In this document: positions 8,010 through 17,390 of the stretch, piece after piece | Numbering within the stretch: position 1 is the stretch's first letter | How the letters are laid out: each line of letters opens with the position of its first letter | NCBI RefSeq assembly: GCF_024124765.2 | Contig: NZ_JAMXSR020000004.1 | Span: 94,405-158,404, forward strand | DNA length: 64,000 nt | DNA from: Sphingomonas sp. H160509 | Lineage (GTDB): Bacteria > Pseudomonadota > Alphaproteobacteria > Sphingomonadales > Sphingomonadaceae | Direction of reading: 5' to 3' | Position numbers and translations under genes: made by a program | Notes under the pieces: model-generated | What the model was told of the DNA's origin: nothing | What the model saw: the letters and a program-made list of their open reading frames with translations, nothing else | Databases searched by the model: none

Positions 8010-9365
8010 TTGGCACGATGTATGACGATCAACTGTGCGGTAGCGATCAGCGTAGTAGCTGGAGGTATGGCGTTGGCACCCCCAGTCGATGCTCAGGGTG
8101 TTCCGACCGATGCAACATCGAGCACAGGAGAGATGCGAAAAGCTCTTGCCGATGAACGAGCAGAGCTTGTCAAGCAGCAAAGAGCTTTAGAAGCCCAGCA
8201 GGCCCGCATTGATGCCCTCGAAGCTAGGCTTAATGGCGGTAGTAATGTTTCGGCGACCGCAACAGCTTCCACCCTTTCGCCTGGAGGTGTCCCCCTTCCA
8301 TTGTCTCCACCACCGGCGCCTCCTCGCGCAGTTGCGCAAACAGCGCTTCCCCTTGGCAACGGTGTTCAATCCGTCGGCGCCGCACCTGTTGAGCAACGAC
8401 AGGTTCAAGTCGCCGTCCTTTCTGAACAGGGTGGCATCATTACCAAGGCTGGGCGGTTAACCCTCGAGGGGGATTTTGAATATGCTCGCTCAGACCGAAA
8501 CAACGTGGTCTTTCGCGGGGTGCAGATTCCGGAAGCTGTGTTGATCGGCGTTTTCGATATTAATCAAAGTCGGCAGGACGTACTAACGGCTGCAATCGTA
8601 GCCCGGCTCGGCCTAACGAGCCGTTTCGAGATAAATGGCCGACTACCGTTCATTTACCGATCAGATAAATCTGTGCTGGCACCGGTTGCTAATCCCATGA
8701 GCCCGAACGCCGGTCAGATCGACAGTCCGGTCACGGCACGCGATCTGGGCGACGTTGAATTTGGCGTACGCTATCAGATTACAAATGGGCGCAACGGATC
8801 CCCTTATCTGATCGCCGGCGTTCAAGCCGTAGCCCCCACTGGCTCAGACCCTTTCGGCGTTGCTCGCGATGCTCTGGGAAATGCACTCCGCGGGGCGACT
8901 GGCGCAGGATTTTGGGGTGTTACACCGAATTTGACCGCGATCCTTCCGTCTGATCCGGCAGTCCTGTTTGCCACAATCGGCTACACGCGAAACTTTGGGC
9001 GGATGATCGATCGACAGATCGGACCCACATTAATTGATTATGTCCGCCCTGGAGATGCGCCGTCGGGAAGCGCCGGCATTGCCATCGCGCTTAATCCAAT
9101 TACGTCGATTAGTTTTGGTTACGCTCACACCTGGGCGTTTGGCACGAAAACCCGGTTGAGAATGCTGAGCACCACGGATAATTCTCCCGGACCGACCATT
9201 GATACAGAAAGCCGTGATCTTCAGCTTGGTAGATTTCTATTCGGGGTTAGTTATAGAACTAGCCCAAGTACCACCATCAACTGGAACGTGGAAGTCGGCG
9301 CCACTAATGACGCATCAAGTGTAAGAACAACGCTTAGAATCCCATTTACCTTTGACGCGTTCTGA
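8010..9365 (+). CDS. Outer-membrane beta-barrel with N-terminal coiled coil (FapF-like)
   Basis: About 451 aa. A signal peptide ends near VDAQG. Residues about 30-75 (EMRKALADERAELVKQQRAL onwards) form a strong heptad coiled coil, followed by a Pro/Ala-rich linker and then, from about residue 135, a transporter-type beta-barrel with alternating strands, ending in the aromatic residue F typical of outer-membrane proteins. FapF, the trimeric fibre exporter, has the same order: coiled coil, plug linker, 12-strand barrel. The TTG at 8010 has a Shine-Dalgarno-like AAAGGG about 8 bases upstream; the ATG at 8022 is the alternative start. It closes the operon, with 32 bases between it and the upstream gene. 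Confidence 0.75.
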   Translation: MARCMTINCAVAISVVAGGMALAPPVDAQGVPTDATSSTGEMRKALADERAELVKQQRALEAQQARIDALEARLNGGSNVSATATASTLSPGGVPLPLSPPPAPPRAVAQTALPLGNGVQSVGAAPVEQRQVQVAVLSEQGGIITKAGRLTLEGDFEYARSDRNNVVFRGVQIPEAVLIGVFDINQSRQDVLTAAIVARLGLTSRFEINGRLPFIYRSDKSVLAPVANPMSPNAGQIDSPVTARDLGDVEFGVRYQITNGRNGSPYLIAGVQAVAPTGSDPFGVARDALGNALRGATGAGFWGVTPNLTAILPSDPAVLFATIGYTRNFGRMIDRQIGPTLIDYVRPGDAPSGSAGIAIALNPITSISFGYAHTWAFGTKTRLRMLSTTDNSPGPTIDTESRDLQLGRFLFGVSYRTSPSTTINWNVEVGATNDASSVRTTLRIPFTFDAF

Positions 9366-9516
9366 AGGTTATTAAAATCTCCGCGTCAACTAGCAGCGGA
9401 TCACTATTTGTATAGTCTAGAAAGCTTCTTTCCATCTATAACCGCCCGTTAACAATATGCATTTTTGAAAAAACATTAATGCAGGCCAGTTAGCACATAT
9501 AGTTGCATGATCTACT
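9366..9516. promoter_or_regulatory. AT-rich intergenic region before the Crp/Fnr regulator
   Basis: 151 bases, clearly more AT-rich than the operon upstream. No hairpin with a T-run was found after the barrel gene, so read-through into the regulator cannot be excluded. It probably carries the promoter of the regulator. Confidence 0.35.
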
Positions 9517-10242
9517 ATGATTGAACTAAATAATCCAGTTATAGCAAAACTATCAAAAGTTGTCGGACTGAGTGACGGCGATAACCATATATTCAATGAA
9601 TTATGCAAAACTACTATTTTAGTTAATTCACGACGAGATATAATCTCTGACGGTAGTCGCCAAAATGGAGTTTATTTACTTCTCGATGGGTGGGCTTGCC
9701 GATATAAGACTCTCAAGGACGGAAAGCGTCAAATCATCGCGATACTAATTCCAGGTGATTTTTGTAACTTGCACGTGGGCATTTATGACCAAATGGATCA
9801 CGCGGTTGGTGCGATAACGGCAACAACGTTAGCGTACGTCGATCGAGTTCAATTTGATGCGCTTACACAGTCGAGACTTGCAGTCATGCGCGCCTTGAGA
9901 TGGACGGCTCTGGTCGACGAAAGCCTGTCACGTAGCTGGTTAGTCAGCCTTGGAGTTCGTAACGCACGCGAACGATTGGCGCACCTGGTATGCGAATTGC
10001 GCGAGCGTAGTAGCAATATCGGCTTAGTGAAGAATAACCACTTTCCTATGCCACTTACCCAGAACGACCTCGGTGATTCGTTAGGATTAACGCCAGTCCA
10101 TATTAATAGGGTTGTTCGAGCATTGGCAGTCGAGCAATTACTTAAGATAGAACGTGGGACTGTTAGTATCATTAATTTAATTGAGCTACGAAAGATTGCT
10201 GAATTTGACAATAATATATTTCATCAATCTCTCGTATATTGA
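9517..10242 (+). CDS. Crp/Fnr-family transcription regulator
   Basis: 241 aa. A cyclic-nucleotide-binding-type beta-roll covers about residues 25-140 (GSRQNGVYLLLDGWACRY, then IIAILIPGDFCNLHVG). A HTH_CRP domain lies at about 160-225 (LTQNDLGDSLGLTPVHINRV as recognition segment). There is no N-terminal cysteine cluster, so it is not an oxygen-sensing Fnr. It follows the amyloid-like operon in the same direction and has a lower GC content than the rest of the window. It is a good candidate for control of biofilm-matrix expression, but the link is positional only. Confidence 0.9.
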   Translation: MIELNNPVIAKLSKVVGLSDGDNHIFNELCKTTILVNSRRDIISDGSRQNGVYLLLDGWACRYKTLKDGKRQIIAILIPGDFCNLHVGIYDQMDHAVGAITATTLAYVDRVQFDALTQSRLAVMRALRWTALVDESLSRSWLVSLGVRNARERLAHLVCELRERSSNIGLVKNNHFPMPLTQNDLGDSLGLTPVHINRVVRALAVEQLLKIERGTVSIINLIELRKIAEFDNNIFHQSLVY

Positions 10243-10924
10243 ATCCGCCGCTCTTGACAGCGAATGACCGCCCATTATCGGTTTCACTATCGTAAAGTTT
10301 CGAAAGCTGTCGGACGGCTCGATACCAACTATCGCCGTTCAGCGGTCAGAGCGTCCGCGTTCAGCCTCGGCTCACCCTCTGCGTTGCGAAGGCGTATCTT
10401 TTCACTGTGGATTCCAGATCGTTGCATCGCAATGTCGCTGGCATTTACGCGTACGGAGACGGCCGATGTCAGAACCCAGTAAAAGTGCTTCTGCGAATAA
10501 TGGCTGCCAACATCCAAAATCTGTTTCAATTTGCCGATCAGCGAGAGTATTTCGTCCATGGCGCTAAGTTGGCCGGTGTCCAAGCTATATCTTTAGAACG
10601 ATATCTGCCCTCCGAGCCGGCTTGAGTCTTAAGTCGTTTGGTTCAGAATACTGCCAATATCGGAAGGATAAGGCGGTTATTGCAACCCTGGCTTTGTAGA
10701 TATTCCATGCCAAATTAATAACCTGGCAGAAATCCATCGGGGTCCCGTTTTCGGCGCTCATCCACACTTCCATCGATGAGGACCGCCTTTCGGATAACTC
10801 ATTGTTGCGGTGCATCTCTCGACCGATGGTCGGCCAGACAATTCCGAACCGGTCGCATACGCTGGCGAAATCGGGTAGCGCGGACTGGATATATTGCCGT
10901 TATCTGTGGATCGGCGTGGAAAAA
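10243..10924. other. Intergenic stretch without a convincing gene
   Basis: About 680 bases between the Crp/Fnr gene and the ISL3 element. Short open frames exist on both strands (for example minus-strand 10329-10583, 84 codons, and 10585-10815, 76 codons) but show no recognisable domain or good ribosome site. Probably decayed sequence next to an insertion element. Confidence 0.4.
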
Positions 10925-12580
10925 GGGCTCTGACTCAATTTTGATGCAGTTATGAGGTCTGCTGGCGTTGGCTCCAGATGGGATTATCGTCATGCACAAG
11001 GCGCTTCACCCCTCGTCTCTCATCCCTGCTGGGTTTGCGATGGTCGCGGCGTCCAGCGATGGCGACCGAACGACCGTTACGGTTCGCAGCATTTCGAAAT
11101 CGAGCTGTTGTCCCACGTGCGGAACTGACAGTAACCGGGTCCATAGCCGCTATCAGCGTCGTATCGCCGACCTGCCACTAGCTGGGAGATCAGTTCGCCT
11201 GATCGCCGAAGTTTGCCGTTTTCGATGTGCAGCGACCCAGTGTGGGCAACAGATCTTTACTGAGCAGTTTCCCACTGGGGTATTGGCGCCTTGGGCGCGG
11301 CGTACCGGGCGTCTCGACGTCCTCGTACATCATCTCGGGCTGGCGCTTGGCGGCCGGCCTGCCGCAAGCCTGGCCAAGCGACTGATGCTCCCGGTCAGCA
11401 ACGACACGTTGCTAAGAGTGGTACGTCGGCGCGGGTGCCCGGTAAGGCCAGCGCCGACGGTCATAGGTATCGATGACTGGGCGTGGCGGCGCAATCATAG
11501 ATACGGCACGATCATCTGCGATCTGGAGCGGCGAAAGCCAATCAGCCTGCTCCCGGATCGTGAACCGGCAACGGCTCAGGCATGGCTTACCACCCAGCCA
11601 CAGATCACGGTCGTCGCCCGGGACCGCGGTGGGGCGTATGCGCGGGCTGCCGCAAAGGCTTTGCCGCACGCAGTCCAGGTCGCGGACCGCTGGCACCTGA
11701 TGGAAAACGCGAGCCATGCATTTCTTGAGGCGGTCCGTCGGTCGATGCGCCAAATCCGCCAATCCGTCGGTGCCATGACCATAAACCCCGCCCTGCTGAC
11801 AGCGGCGGAGCACCTGCAATATCAGGGATATCTTCACCGTGAGGAGACCAATGCTTCCGTCCTGACGATTGCCAAGGACGGGGCATCTATCAAGGAGATC
11901 GTGCGCCGCACCGGACACAGTCGTGGCCTGGTCCGCCGAATTTTGCGTGGCGAACGTAGCGATGTGTTCAGGGTTCGGGAGAGCTCATTGGAAACCTATC
12001 TGCCGTGGCTGGATCGAGAGTGGGCAGCGGGATCTCACAATGGTGCTGACCTCTGGCGACGCCTGAGATCACAAGGATTTCGTGGGTCGCTGCGGGTCGT
12101 AACCGAATGGGCTAGCCGGCAGCGACAGGCTGAGCGGGTCGATACGGAGTCCCTTCACCGCGTGCCCTCGGCAAGAACTATCGCCAGGTTGATGACGACC
12201 GGGCGCGATACCCTGTCGAGGGCAGAAACTGTGACGGTTGCTGCGGTAGAGGCAGGCGTACCGACGCTCGTTGAGGCGCGTACCGTCGTCGAGGGATTCC
12301 ACGAAATGATCCGGCTCAAAACAGAGGGGGAATCTCGTTCCCTGGATCGAGCGTGGCCGAGCCAGCCTGGTAGCGTCTTTTGCCAATGGAATTGCACGCG
12401 ACGTCGCCGCGGTTCGAGCCGCCATCATCACCTCGTGGTCAAACGGGCAGACCGAAGGGCAGATCACTAAGCTGAAGTTGGTAAAACGGCAGATGTACGG
12501 ACGCGGTAAACTGGACCTACTCGAAGCGCGATTGGTCGGCCCCGCATGGCTCTGAGATCATCAAATGTGCGTCAGAGCCC
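10925..12580 (+). mobile_element. ISL3-family insertion sequence
   Basis: Left end GGGCTCTGAC at 10925 is mirrored by GTCAGAGCCC ending at 12580; the match continues imperfectly for about 24 bases (shared TTTGATG core). The A-run before the left end (10920-10924) and the T-run after the right end (12581-12586) may extend the inverted repeats. Length is about 1.66 kb, with one transposase gene. I could not find an 8-bp target duplication, so ends may have been altered by recombination. Confidence 0.85.
10992..12555 (+). CDS. ISL3-family transposase, frameshifted near the C-terminus
   Basis: About 520 aa when repaired. An N-terminal zinc ribbon (CCPTCGTDS, later FRCAATQCGQQIF) and an HTH are followed by a DDE_Tnp_ISL3 domain: first aspartate in TVIGIDDWAWRR, second in VVARDRGGAYARAA, and a late TEGQITKLKLVKRQMYGR segment. 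The last part lies in the +1-shifted frame from about 12326-12336, where a run of five G precedes AATCTC; removing one base restores ERGRASLV and onwards to the TGA at 12553. ATG at 10992 chosen; a TTG eight codons upstream is possible. Transposition competence depends on whether the shift is real. Confidence 0.88.
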
Positions 12581-13008
12581 TTTTTTGGACGCCGATTGAC
12601 AGCCGTTATCATAGATTAAAATCTTCGAGCCTTTCCTGGAGCAATTTCAATGTCATCACACACCCATGACATTGCGTAGAAGGTCGATGCGGAAGAGGGG
12701 GGTGTTCATAAGGACGGCCCGAACGAGATATTGCTCACAGTAGGACGTCGCAGTAGGCCATTTCGTCTTCCCGAAGCGGACATCCGTTCAGCCGGGTGCT
12801 GCCCGGTTTCCCTTTCCAGGCGGTCATTCTGGTAAAGTAGATACCCCTAGGGCTGCCCCGATCCGACTACGCCAGCGTGGGCTATCGATTTGTATCTTCC
12901 GGGTAAAAATTAATCTAGGGCACCGAACATCGTTGTGACTAGCCAACGGCATGGCGGCGACTGAGAGACGCTGTAGCGCTCCCGCTTACCGGTACCGGGA
13001 GCACGCGC
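12581..13008. other. Intergenic stretch, nothing recognised
   Basis: 428 bases between the ISL3 right end and the first small gene. Coding potential is poor on both strands. The segment likely carries the promoter for the sigma-factor cluster; no clear ECF-type -35/-10 pair (GGAAC-type) was seen. Confidence 0.35.
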
Positions 13009-13170
13009 ATGGCCGAATTCAATGAACTCCACGACCTTATCCAACGCGAGGAAAGAGCCAGGGAACAAGCCGAAGCGGCCAGCAACACCGCGGCGCGCTT
13101 GGCTCACCTTGCCAGAGCCGACGGGTATCTCGAAAAGATCAACGGCTTGGCCAAGGATGGGTCCGCGTGA
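13009..13170 (+). CDS. Small charged protein upstream of ECF sigma factor
   Basis: 53 aa, starting MAEFNELHDLIQREER and ending LAKDGSA. The sequence is helical and rich in Ala, Glu and Arg, with no cysteine and no membrane segment; a short coiled coil is likely. The stop codon overlaps the GTG of the next small gene (GTGA), which supports real translation and coupling. It does not show the features of NepR or other known anti-sigma factors. Function unknown; a regulatory partner of the downstream sigma factor is only a suggestion. Confidence 0.5.
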   Translation: MAEFNELHDLIQREERAREQAEAASNTAARLAHLARADGYLEKINGLAKDGSA

Positions 13171-13325
13171 TCGCCTTTGAAACACCCCAGGAGCATCTGG
13201 TCAGGCTGATCGCCGCCATCAGCCATGCCTTGGCGATCGCTGATGAGGGAAGCCAGACGGTGGTCGGTGCGCATCTGGCGGGATGTCTCGAAGTCGCGAA
13301 ATTGGCGCAAACGACTGATGAGTAG
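13167..13325 (+). CDS. Small helical protein coupled to the previous gene
   Basis: 52 aa from GTG at 13167 (reads VIAFETPQEHLVRLIAAISH). It overlaps the upstream stop by four bases, a typical translationally coupled arrangement. Composition is that of a small soluble helical protein. No family recognised. It precedes the ECF sigma gene by 75 bases in the same direction. Confidence 0.5.
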   Translation: MIAFETPQEHLVRLIAAISHALAIADEGSQTVVGAHLAGCLEVAKLAQTTDE

Positions 13326-13400
13326 CAATGCGCCCTACCCGGCAAACCTTTTCGCAATTGGCGGACCAACGGCTCCTGACCAAGCGGATGGACTGCCCGT

Positions 13401-14000
13401 ATGCCGGCGCTGAACCGTGAGCGCAGTGCTACCGGTTCTGATGCCGCACGACAGCATCTGGCGCTAACCCTGCTTGCCGTCGGTGACGAAGACCGAGAAG
13501 CCTTCCGGGAGCTTTATCGTCTGACAAACGCAAAGCTGTTCGGAATATGCCGAAGGATTTGCGGTGATACCGGAAACGCAGAAGACGTTTTACACGAGGT
13601 CTATCTTCTGATCTGGAAACGGGCCGGAGCGTGGCAGCTCGGGCAAGCCAGTCCGATAACCTGGCTCTGCGTCATCACCCGCAATCGTTGCATCGATTGG
13701 TGCCGTGCCCAGGCTATCCGACCGGGCGCGTCGAGCGAGCCACTGCCCGACCTGTTCGACGAGCGTCCGAACCCGGAAACGGCCTTGCTGGCAAAGGACG
13801 AGAATATCCATCTCATGCGGTGCTTGAAAGAACTGGAAGTTCGCCGCCGTGACGCAATCTTCAGGGCCTTCTTTGATGGCCTCACCTACACAGAGGTGGC
13901 TGCTCAGGCCGGCGTGCCGGTTGGTACGGTCAAGAGCTGGATCCGACGTGGCCTGCGGCAGCTTCATAGCTGCCTGGGTTGTTCGGAATTCTCCGGCTGA
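13401..14000 (+). CDS. ECF-type RNA polymerase sigma factor
   Basis: 199 aa. The sigma-70 region 2 is at about residues 35-100 (EAFRELYRLTNAKLFGICRR, then GNAEDVLHEVYLLIWKRA) and region 4 at about 135-190 (FFDGLTYTEVAAQAGVPVGT). No anti-sigma gene with a zinc or membrane domain follows; the next gene is on the opposite strand. It may be regulated through the two tiny upstream proteins or by its own promoter. The region around the start lacks a strong RBS, so an internal start is possible. Confidence 0.92.
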   Translation: MPALNRERSATGSDAARQHLALTLLAVGDEDREAFRELYRLTNAKLFGICRRICGDTGNAEDVLHEVYLLIWKRAGAWQLGQASPITWLCVITRNRCIDWCRAQAIRPGASSEPLPDLFDERPNPETALLAKDENIHLMRCLKELEVRRRDAIFRAFFDGLTYTEVAAQAGVPVGTVKSWIRRGLRQLHSCLGCSEFSG

Positions 14001-14163
14001 CACCCGGTCTTTGGCGCCTCAGGAAAAGCTCGATCATCTCGTTGAAACCATCTGTGACCGACAGTTCGATCGAGACAGACAGCGCTTCGTTCTGAAAGGC
14101 CCATCATCAGATCGATCATATGCGGACGGGGCCCCGTCATTCATAGGGCAGGTCCGCTCGTTT

Positions 14164-15270
14164 TCAGAGGATGCCAGCTTCCGACTTGACTAGTGTCCAG
14201 ACCGACAGGGCATGGAGACCATAATATAGGAGCATGAGCACCGCGAGCGTAGCAACATAGGCCTGGCCCACCTTCCATCCCGATATCAGCATGCCGGAAT
14301 CACTCCCCCGGCACATGATCTGGAGCGGGGTCTCTCCAGTAACGAGGGCAATGACGAGGATAAGGATAACGGGGATGTGGCCGACGATATCAAGCATACC
14401 AAATTCAGGCATGGCGGCGACAAAAACGATCCCCAGCAATATGGCGCCTACGCGGCCGAGAATTTCGCGCCCGGCAAGCAAGTAGAACGCCAGGGAAAAC
14501 TCTACAAAGCCGGCGATCGTGGCAACCGTCGAGAACGCCTGGCCAGCCGTGATCCCGGGATGTGAAACCAGTATCGAGATCGTCCACTGCGGAAACAGAA
14601 ACTTTTCCACTGCCGTCCACATCAAGCTGAGGCTCAGCGACCCGATGAGGATGGGCACGCGATATCGACTGATTGCCAGACGTGACGCTATCGAGCTTCC
14701 TAACGCAAGATGCGCTGCAAGGCCTAGAAAGAACAGATAGTCGATCATGTAGAAAAGACCGAACTTCGCGACCCCCATCAGGTAGAGCCCGGCTAAGGCC
14801 GCTGCCGCGAAGATCGAAAGTCGCGGGATCAGGACTACGACTGCAGTCGCCAATTGAACATAACCAACCGCTTGACCGGCGCCATACAGGTCCGGGGTCA
14901 GAAGCGATCCGCTCGATCGATCGGCCCACATCACGACGGCAAGATTGCCCCATAGACAGAGCGCATAGACTGCCACGCCCGCCCGTACGATCACGTCGCT
15001 TGCAACTCCCGCACGCTTGGGATCCACAACGAGTTTTCCTGCAACCCGCGTTGCCACGGCGTCGAGCATGGCACCAAGCATCACGAGACCGACAAAAATG
15101 GCAAAGAGTTCAAGGAACAATAGGGTCACGACCTGCCCGACAGGCAGCGGCGGTGCCGAACCATCGATGGGTCCGCAGAACCATTTCACATGGGCTTCCG
15201 CGACACCGGGCATGCCCAGTACCATGACGAGCAACAGGCCCGCTGGCCGTATCGGGAACTTGCTGCTCAT
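14164..15270 (-). CDS. Polytopic membrane protein, DoxX-like
   Basis: About 368 aa from the ATG at 15270, which has AGAGGG about 8 bases upstream; an ATG at 15312 lacks such a site. An N-terminal signal-like segment ends PGVAEAHVKWFCG, with the AHVKWF sequence typical of a group of periplasm-facing DoxX-like proteins. About nine hydrophobic segments follow, with GLYLMGVAKFGLFYMIDYLF in the middle. No catalytic motif visible. It faces the sigma-factor gene tail to tail. A role in stress or redox tolerance is a guess based on DoxX relatives. Confidence 0.6.
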   Translation of the reverse strand: MSSKFPIRPAGLLLVMVLGMPGVAEAHVKWFCGPIDGSAPPLPVGQVVTLLFLELFAIFVGLVMLGAMLDAVATRVAGKLVVDPKRAGVASDVIVRAGVAVYALCLWGNLAVVMWADRSSGSLLTPDLYGAGQAVGYVQLATAVVVLIPRLSIFAAAALAGLYLMGVAKFGLFYMIDYLFFLGLAAHLALGSSIASRLAISRYRVPILIGSLSLSLMWTAVEKFLFPQWTISILVSHPGITAGQAFSTVATIAGFVEFSLAFYLLAGREILGRVGAILLGIVFVAAMPEFGMLDIVGHIPVILILVIALVTGETPLQIMCRGSDSGMLISGWKVGQAYVATLAVLMLLYYGLHALSVWTLVKSEAGIL

Positions 15271-15491
15271 CGCCATTCCCTCTTGCGTCGATACAAGAGG
15301 TACGAAGGTCATCAGCGGTTAGATGCCCCAATCATCGGCGTGCTGCCGCTCTAACGGTCCGGCACTGACTACGTCTTCCGTCTCAGCATCAGAATCAGTC
15401 AATCCTCAAAATGCCATCTTTTTTAAGAAAGGCTGCAGCGTCAGCCGACGTCCGCTAACGCCATCTGCCTTCCCAATAACGGGCGGGCCGC

Positions 15492-15690
15492 TTTCCTTCC
15501 CACAATGCCCGTTCGGCAAGCAATTGATCAGAAAACCCGGTCTGAAACGCCACTGTGCGACAAACGGGTGTTTTACGACACGTGGGCGGATGACATGTAG
15601 CACTGGCAAGCCGCGCCGATCAGTATCGACAGTTACAAAGCAATAGCTCGTTCTGCTGTCGCAAAAATCAGCATTTTCGCGACAACGCTG
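15492..15690. repeat. Dispersed intergenic repeat, copy 1
   Basis: Roughly 200 bases that match, with about one difference in five, the segment at 59235-59430. Shared landmarks in order: CTTTCCTTCCCA-like start, GAAAACCC, TGTGCGACAAAC(G/A)GGTGTTT, TGGGCGGATG, GCGCCGA(T/C)CAG, AAAGCAAT, and the TGTCGC palindrome. No gene is encoded. It sits in the 416-base gap between the DoxX-like and CPBP genes. Confidence 0.7.
15657..15684. repeat. 28-bp palindrome resembling a serine-resolvase crossover site
   Basis: Left half TGTCGCAAAAATCA and right half GCATTTTCGCGACA pair at 11 of 14 positions. The 28-bp length and TGTC/GACA ends match the geometry of Tn3-family res subsite I. Related 28-bp segments with the same central TCAG are at 19375-19402 and 59400-59427. 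Confidence 0.55.
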
Positions 15691-16528
15691 CGGCAACTCC
15701 AGCCCCTTGGATCACCGATTAAAGAGCGTCAGCTCGCAGCAATGGGCTGATCGCCGTCCTGATGATCCCGTGAAAGCCTGACAAAGCGTCCCCGACGCAA
15801 TGCGATCACGAGTAGACCAACGCCCAACATCACTTCGACAATCAATCCTGGTACGGACGCCTCTACTCCAAAGGCACCCCCGGTCAGCGCGTTGGTGCCG
15901 GCAATATGCGGCAGAAGAACCCCGCTTATCGCGTAACCGGATATCGGCGCTCCGAAGATACCGCCTTGGGTAAAGTTCCAAGCGAAGTGCTCGCCAATCA
16001 CGCCCCATAGGCGCCTGGTAAGCATGTACAGAGCGGCCGACACCAAGCCTCCTTCAACACCGACTGCGATCGTGCTCCACCACGTCGCGTTAGGATTTGC
16101 CCAGTGTCCCGCTCCGAACAATGCGGAGCTAAGTAAAATCGCCGCCCAGCTGCCGAGCCATCGCTCCATGATACGGAAGAATATACCCCGCGTGATGATC
16201 TCTTCGATCACGCCGGATTTGAGCGAAATGACGATCACCGGCAGTACCACGGTCGCTGGATTGACACCGGTCACGCGGTACCCGCCAAATGCCGCAATAA
16301 TGCCGATCACGATCGAAAAGGACACCGCCCCGATCGTCATTCCTGCACCGAGCTCGCGGAGCCAGCCGTTCATCGCAAATTCGTCGCAGCGTGGGCGGCG
16401 TTCTACAAAGCGAACGAAGAGCCAGTACACGAATACGAACACGGCTACCGTCAAGATCGCGGCCGGCAGCGCCACTCTGATGTCGTCAATATGCGGCTTG
16501 ATGCCGAGCAGCCGAACCGTTTGTCTAG

Positions 16529-17390
16529 AGGCTGTTATGAACCTGCGGCGCAGGCAGCGGCTTGCTTCATCATGAGGCAAGCGAAGGCGACGACGTGAAG
16601 TCCTGCGAGTGTTTCAGCGTAGCGCTCGTAGTCTTTGACGAGGCGTCGAAAACGGGTCGCCCATGCGAATGACCGCTCGACAACCCAGCGTCGCGGCAAG
16701 AGGACGAAACCACGCTTGGCCTCGGGCAATTTGACGACCTCAAGTGTGATGCCGTGTTTGGCTGCGGCGTTGGCGGCTCGCTCGCCGGTATAACCCCTGA
16801 TCGACCCAGGCAAGTTCGACGGTGTCGTTGGTGACGGCCTGCACGGTACGCGCGAGCCGCTCTACCTCGCCGCGGTCTTCTGCGCTGGCCGGCGTGACAT
16901 GAAGTGCCAGCAGGTGGCCCAGCGTATCGACGGCCATGTGGATCTTCGAGCCCTTCTTGCGCTTCCCACCGTCGTAGCCGGCACGCTCGCCGCTCTCCGG
17001 TGTGGAGCGCAGCGTTCGGCTGTCGATGATCGCGGCGGTCGGTTCGGCCTTGCGGCCTGCCGCCAGGCGCAACACCGCGCGCAGATCGTCGACCAGCGCC
17101 TCGAAGCATCCTGCCGCCAGCCAGCGCTGCGTCTGCTGGTACACCGCCGCCCAGGGCGGAAGGTCGTTCGGCATCCACCGCCACGGCGCACCCGTCTTCA
17201 CGATGTAGCGAAGGCCGTTGAACACCTCGCGCAGGTCGTGCCCCCGCTGGCCGGCATCCTCGCGCTGCAACAGCAGGTACGGTGCGACCAGCGACCACTC
17301 CTCGGTGCTGACGTCAGACGGGTACGGCTTGCGGCAAATGCTCATCCGATACCGGATGAATCAGGCCCGCCTCCAAGTCCATAACAGACT
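16529..17390 (-). mobile_element. IS5-family insertion sequence with CTAG target duplication
   Basis: 862 bp. The ends read AGGCTGTTATGAACCTG on the left and, in complement, AGTCTGTTATGGACTTGG on the right. Both are flanked by CTAG (16525-16528 and 17391-17394), the 4-bp target type (CWAG) of the IS5 group. The duplication and the in-frame restoration of the host gene show that the insertion is simple and fairly recent. Confidence 0.93.
16535..17345 (-). CDS. IS5-family transposase, two frames
   Basis: The first frame (17345 to about 16798) carries the DUF4096-type N-terminus (YPSDVSTEEWSLVAPYL) and the start of the DDE domain (AIIDSRTLRSTPESGERAGY, KGSKIHMAVDTLGH). The second frame (16813-16535) carries AAKHGITLEVVKLPEAKRGF, RRWVVERSFAWATRFRRLVKDYER and the C-terminus. 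They join at GTCGATCAGGGGTTATACC, where four G (16794-16797 on the plus strand) need to be three. Some IS5 groups use programmed frameshifting, so this could be functional, but the same one-base excess recurs in unrelated genes of this window. ATG at 17345. Confidence 0.9.

Noticed and set aside
10925..12580. 8-bp target duplication for the ISL3 element
   Set aside because: Flanks (TGGAAAAA and TTTTTTGG) are not direct repeats; the A/T runs seem part of the inverted ends.
13009..13170. NepR-type anti-sigma factor
   Set aside because: It lacks the NepR core sequence; only size and position are similar.
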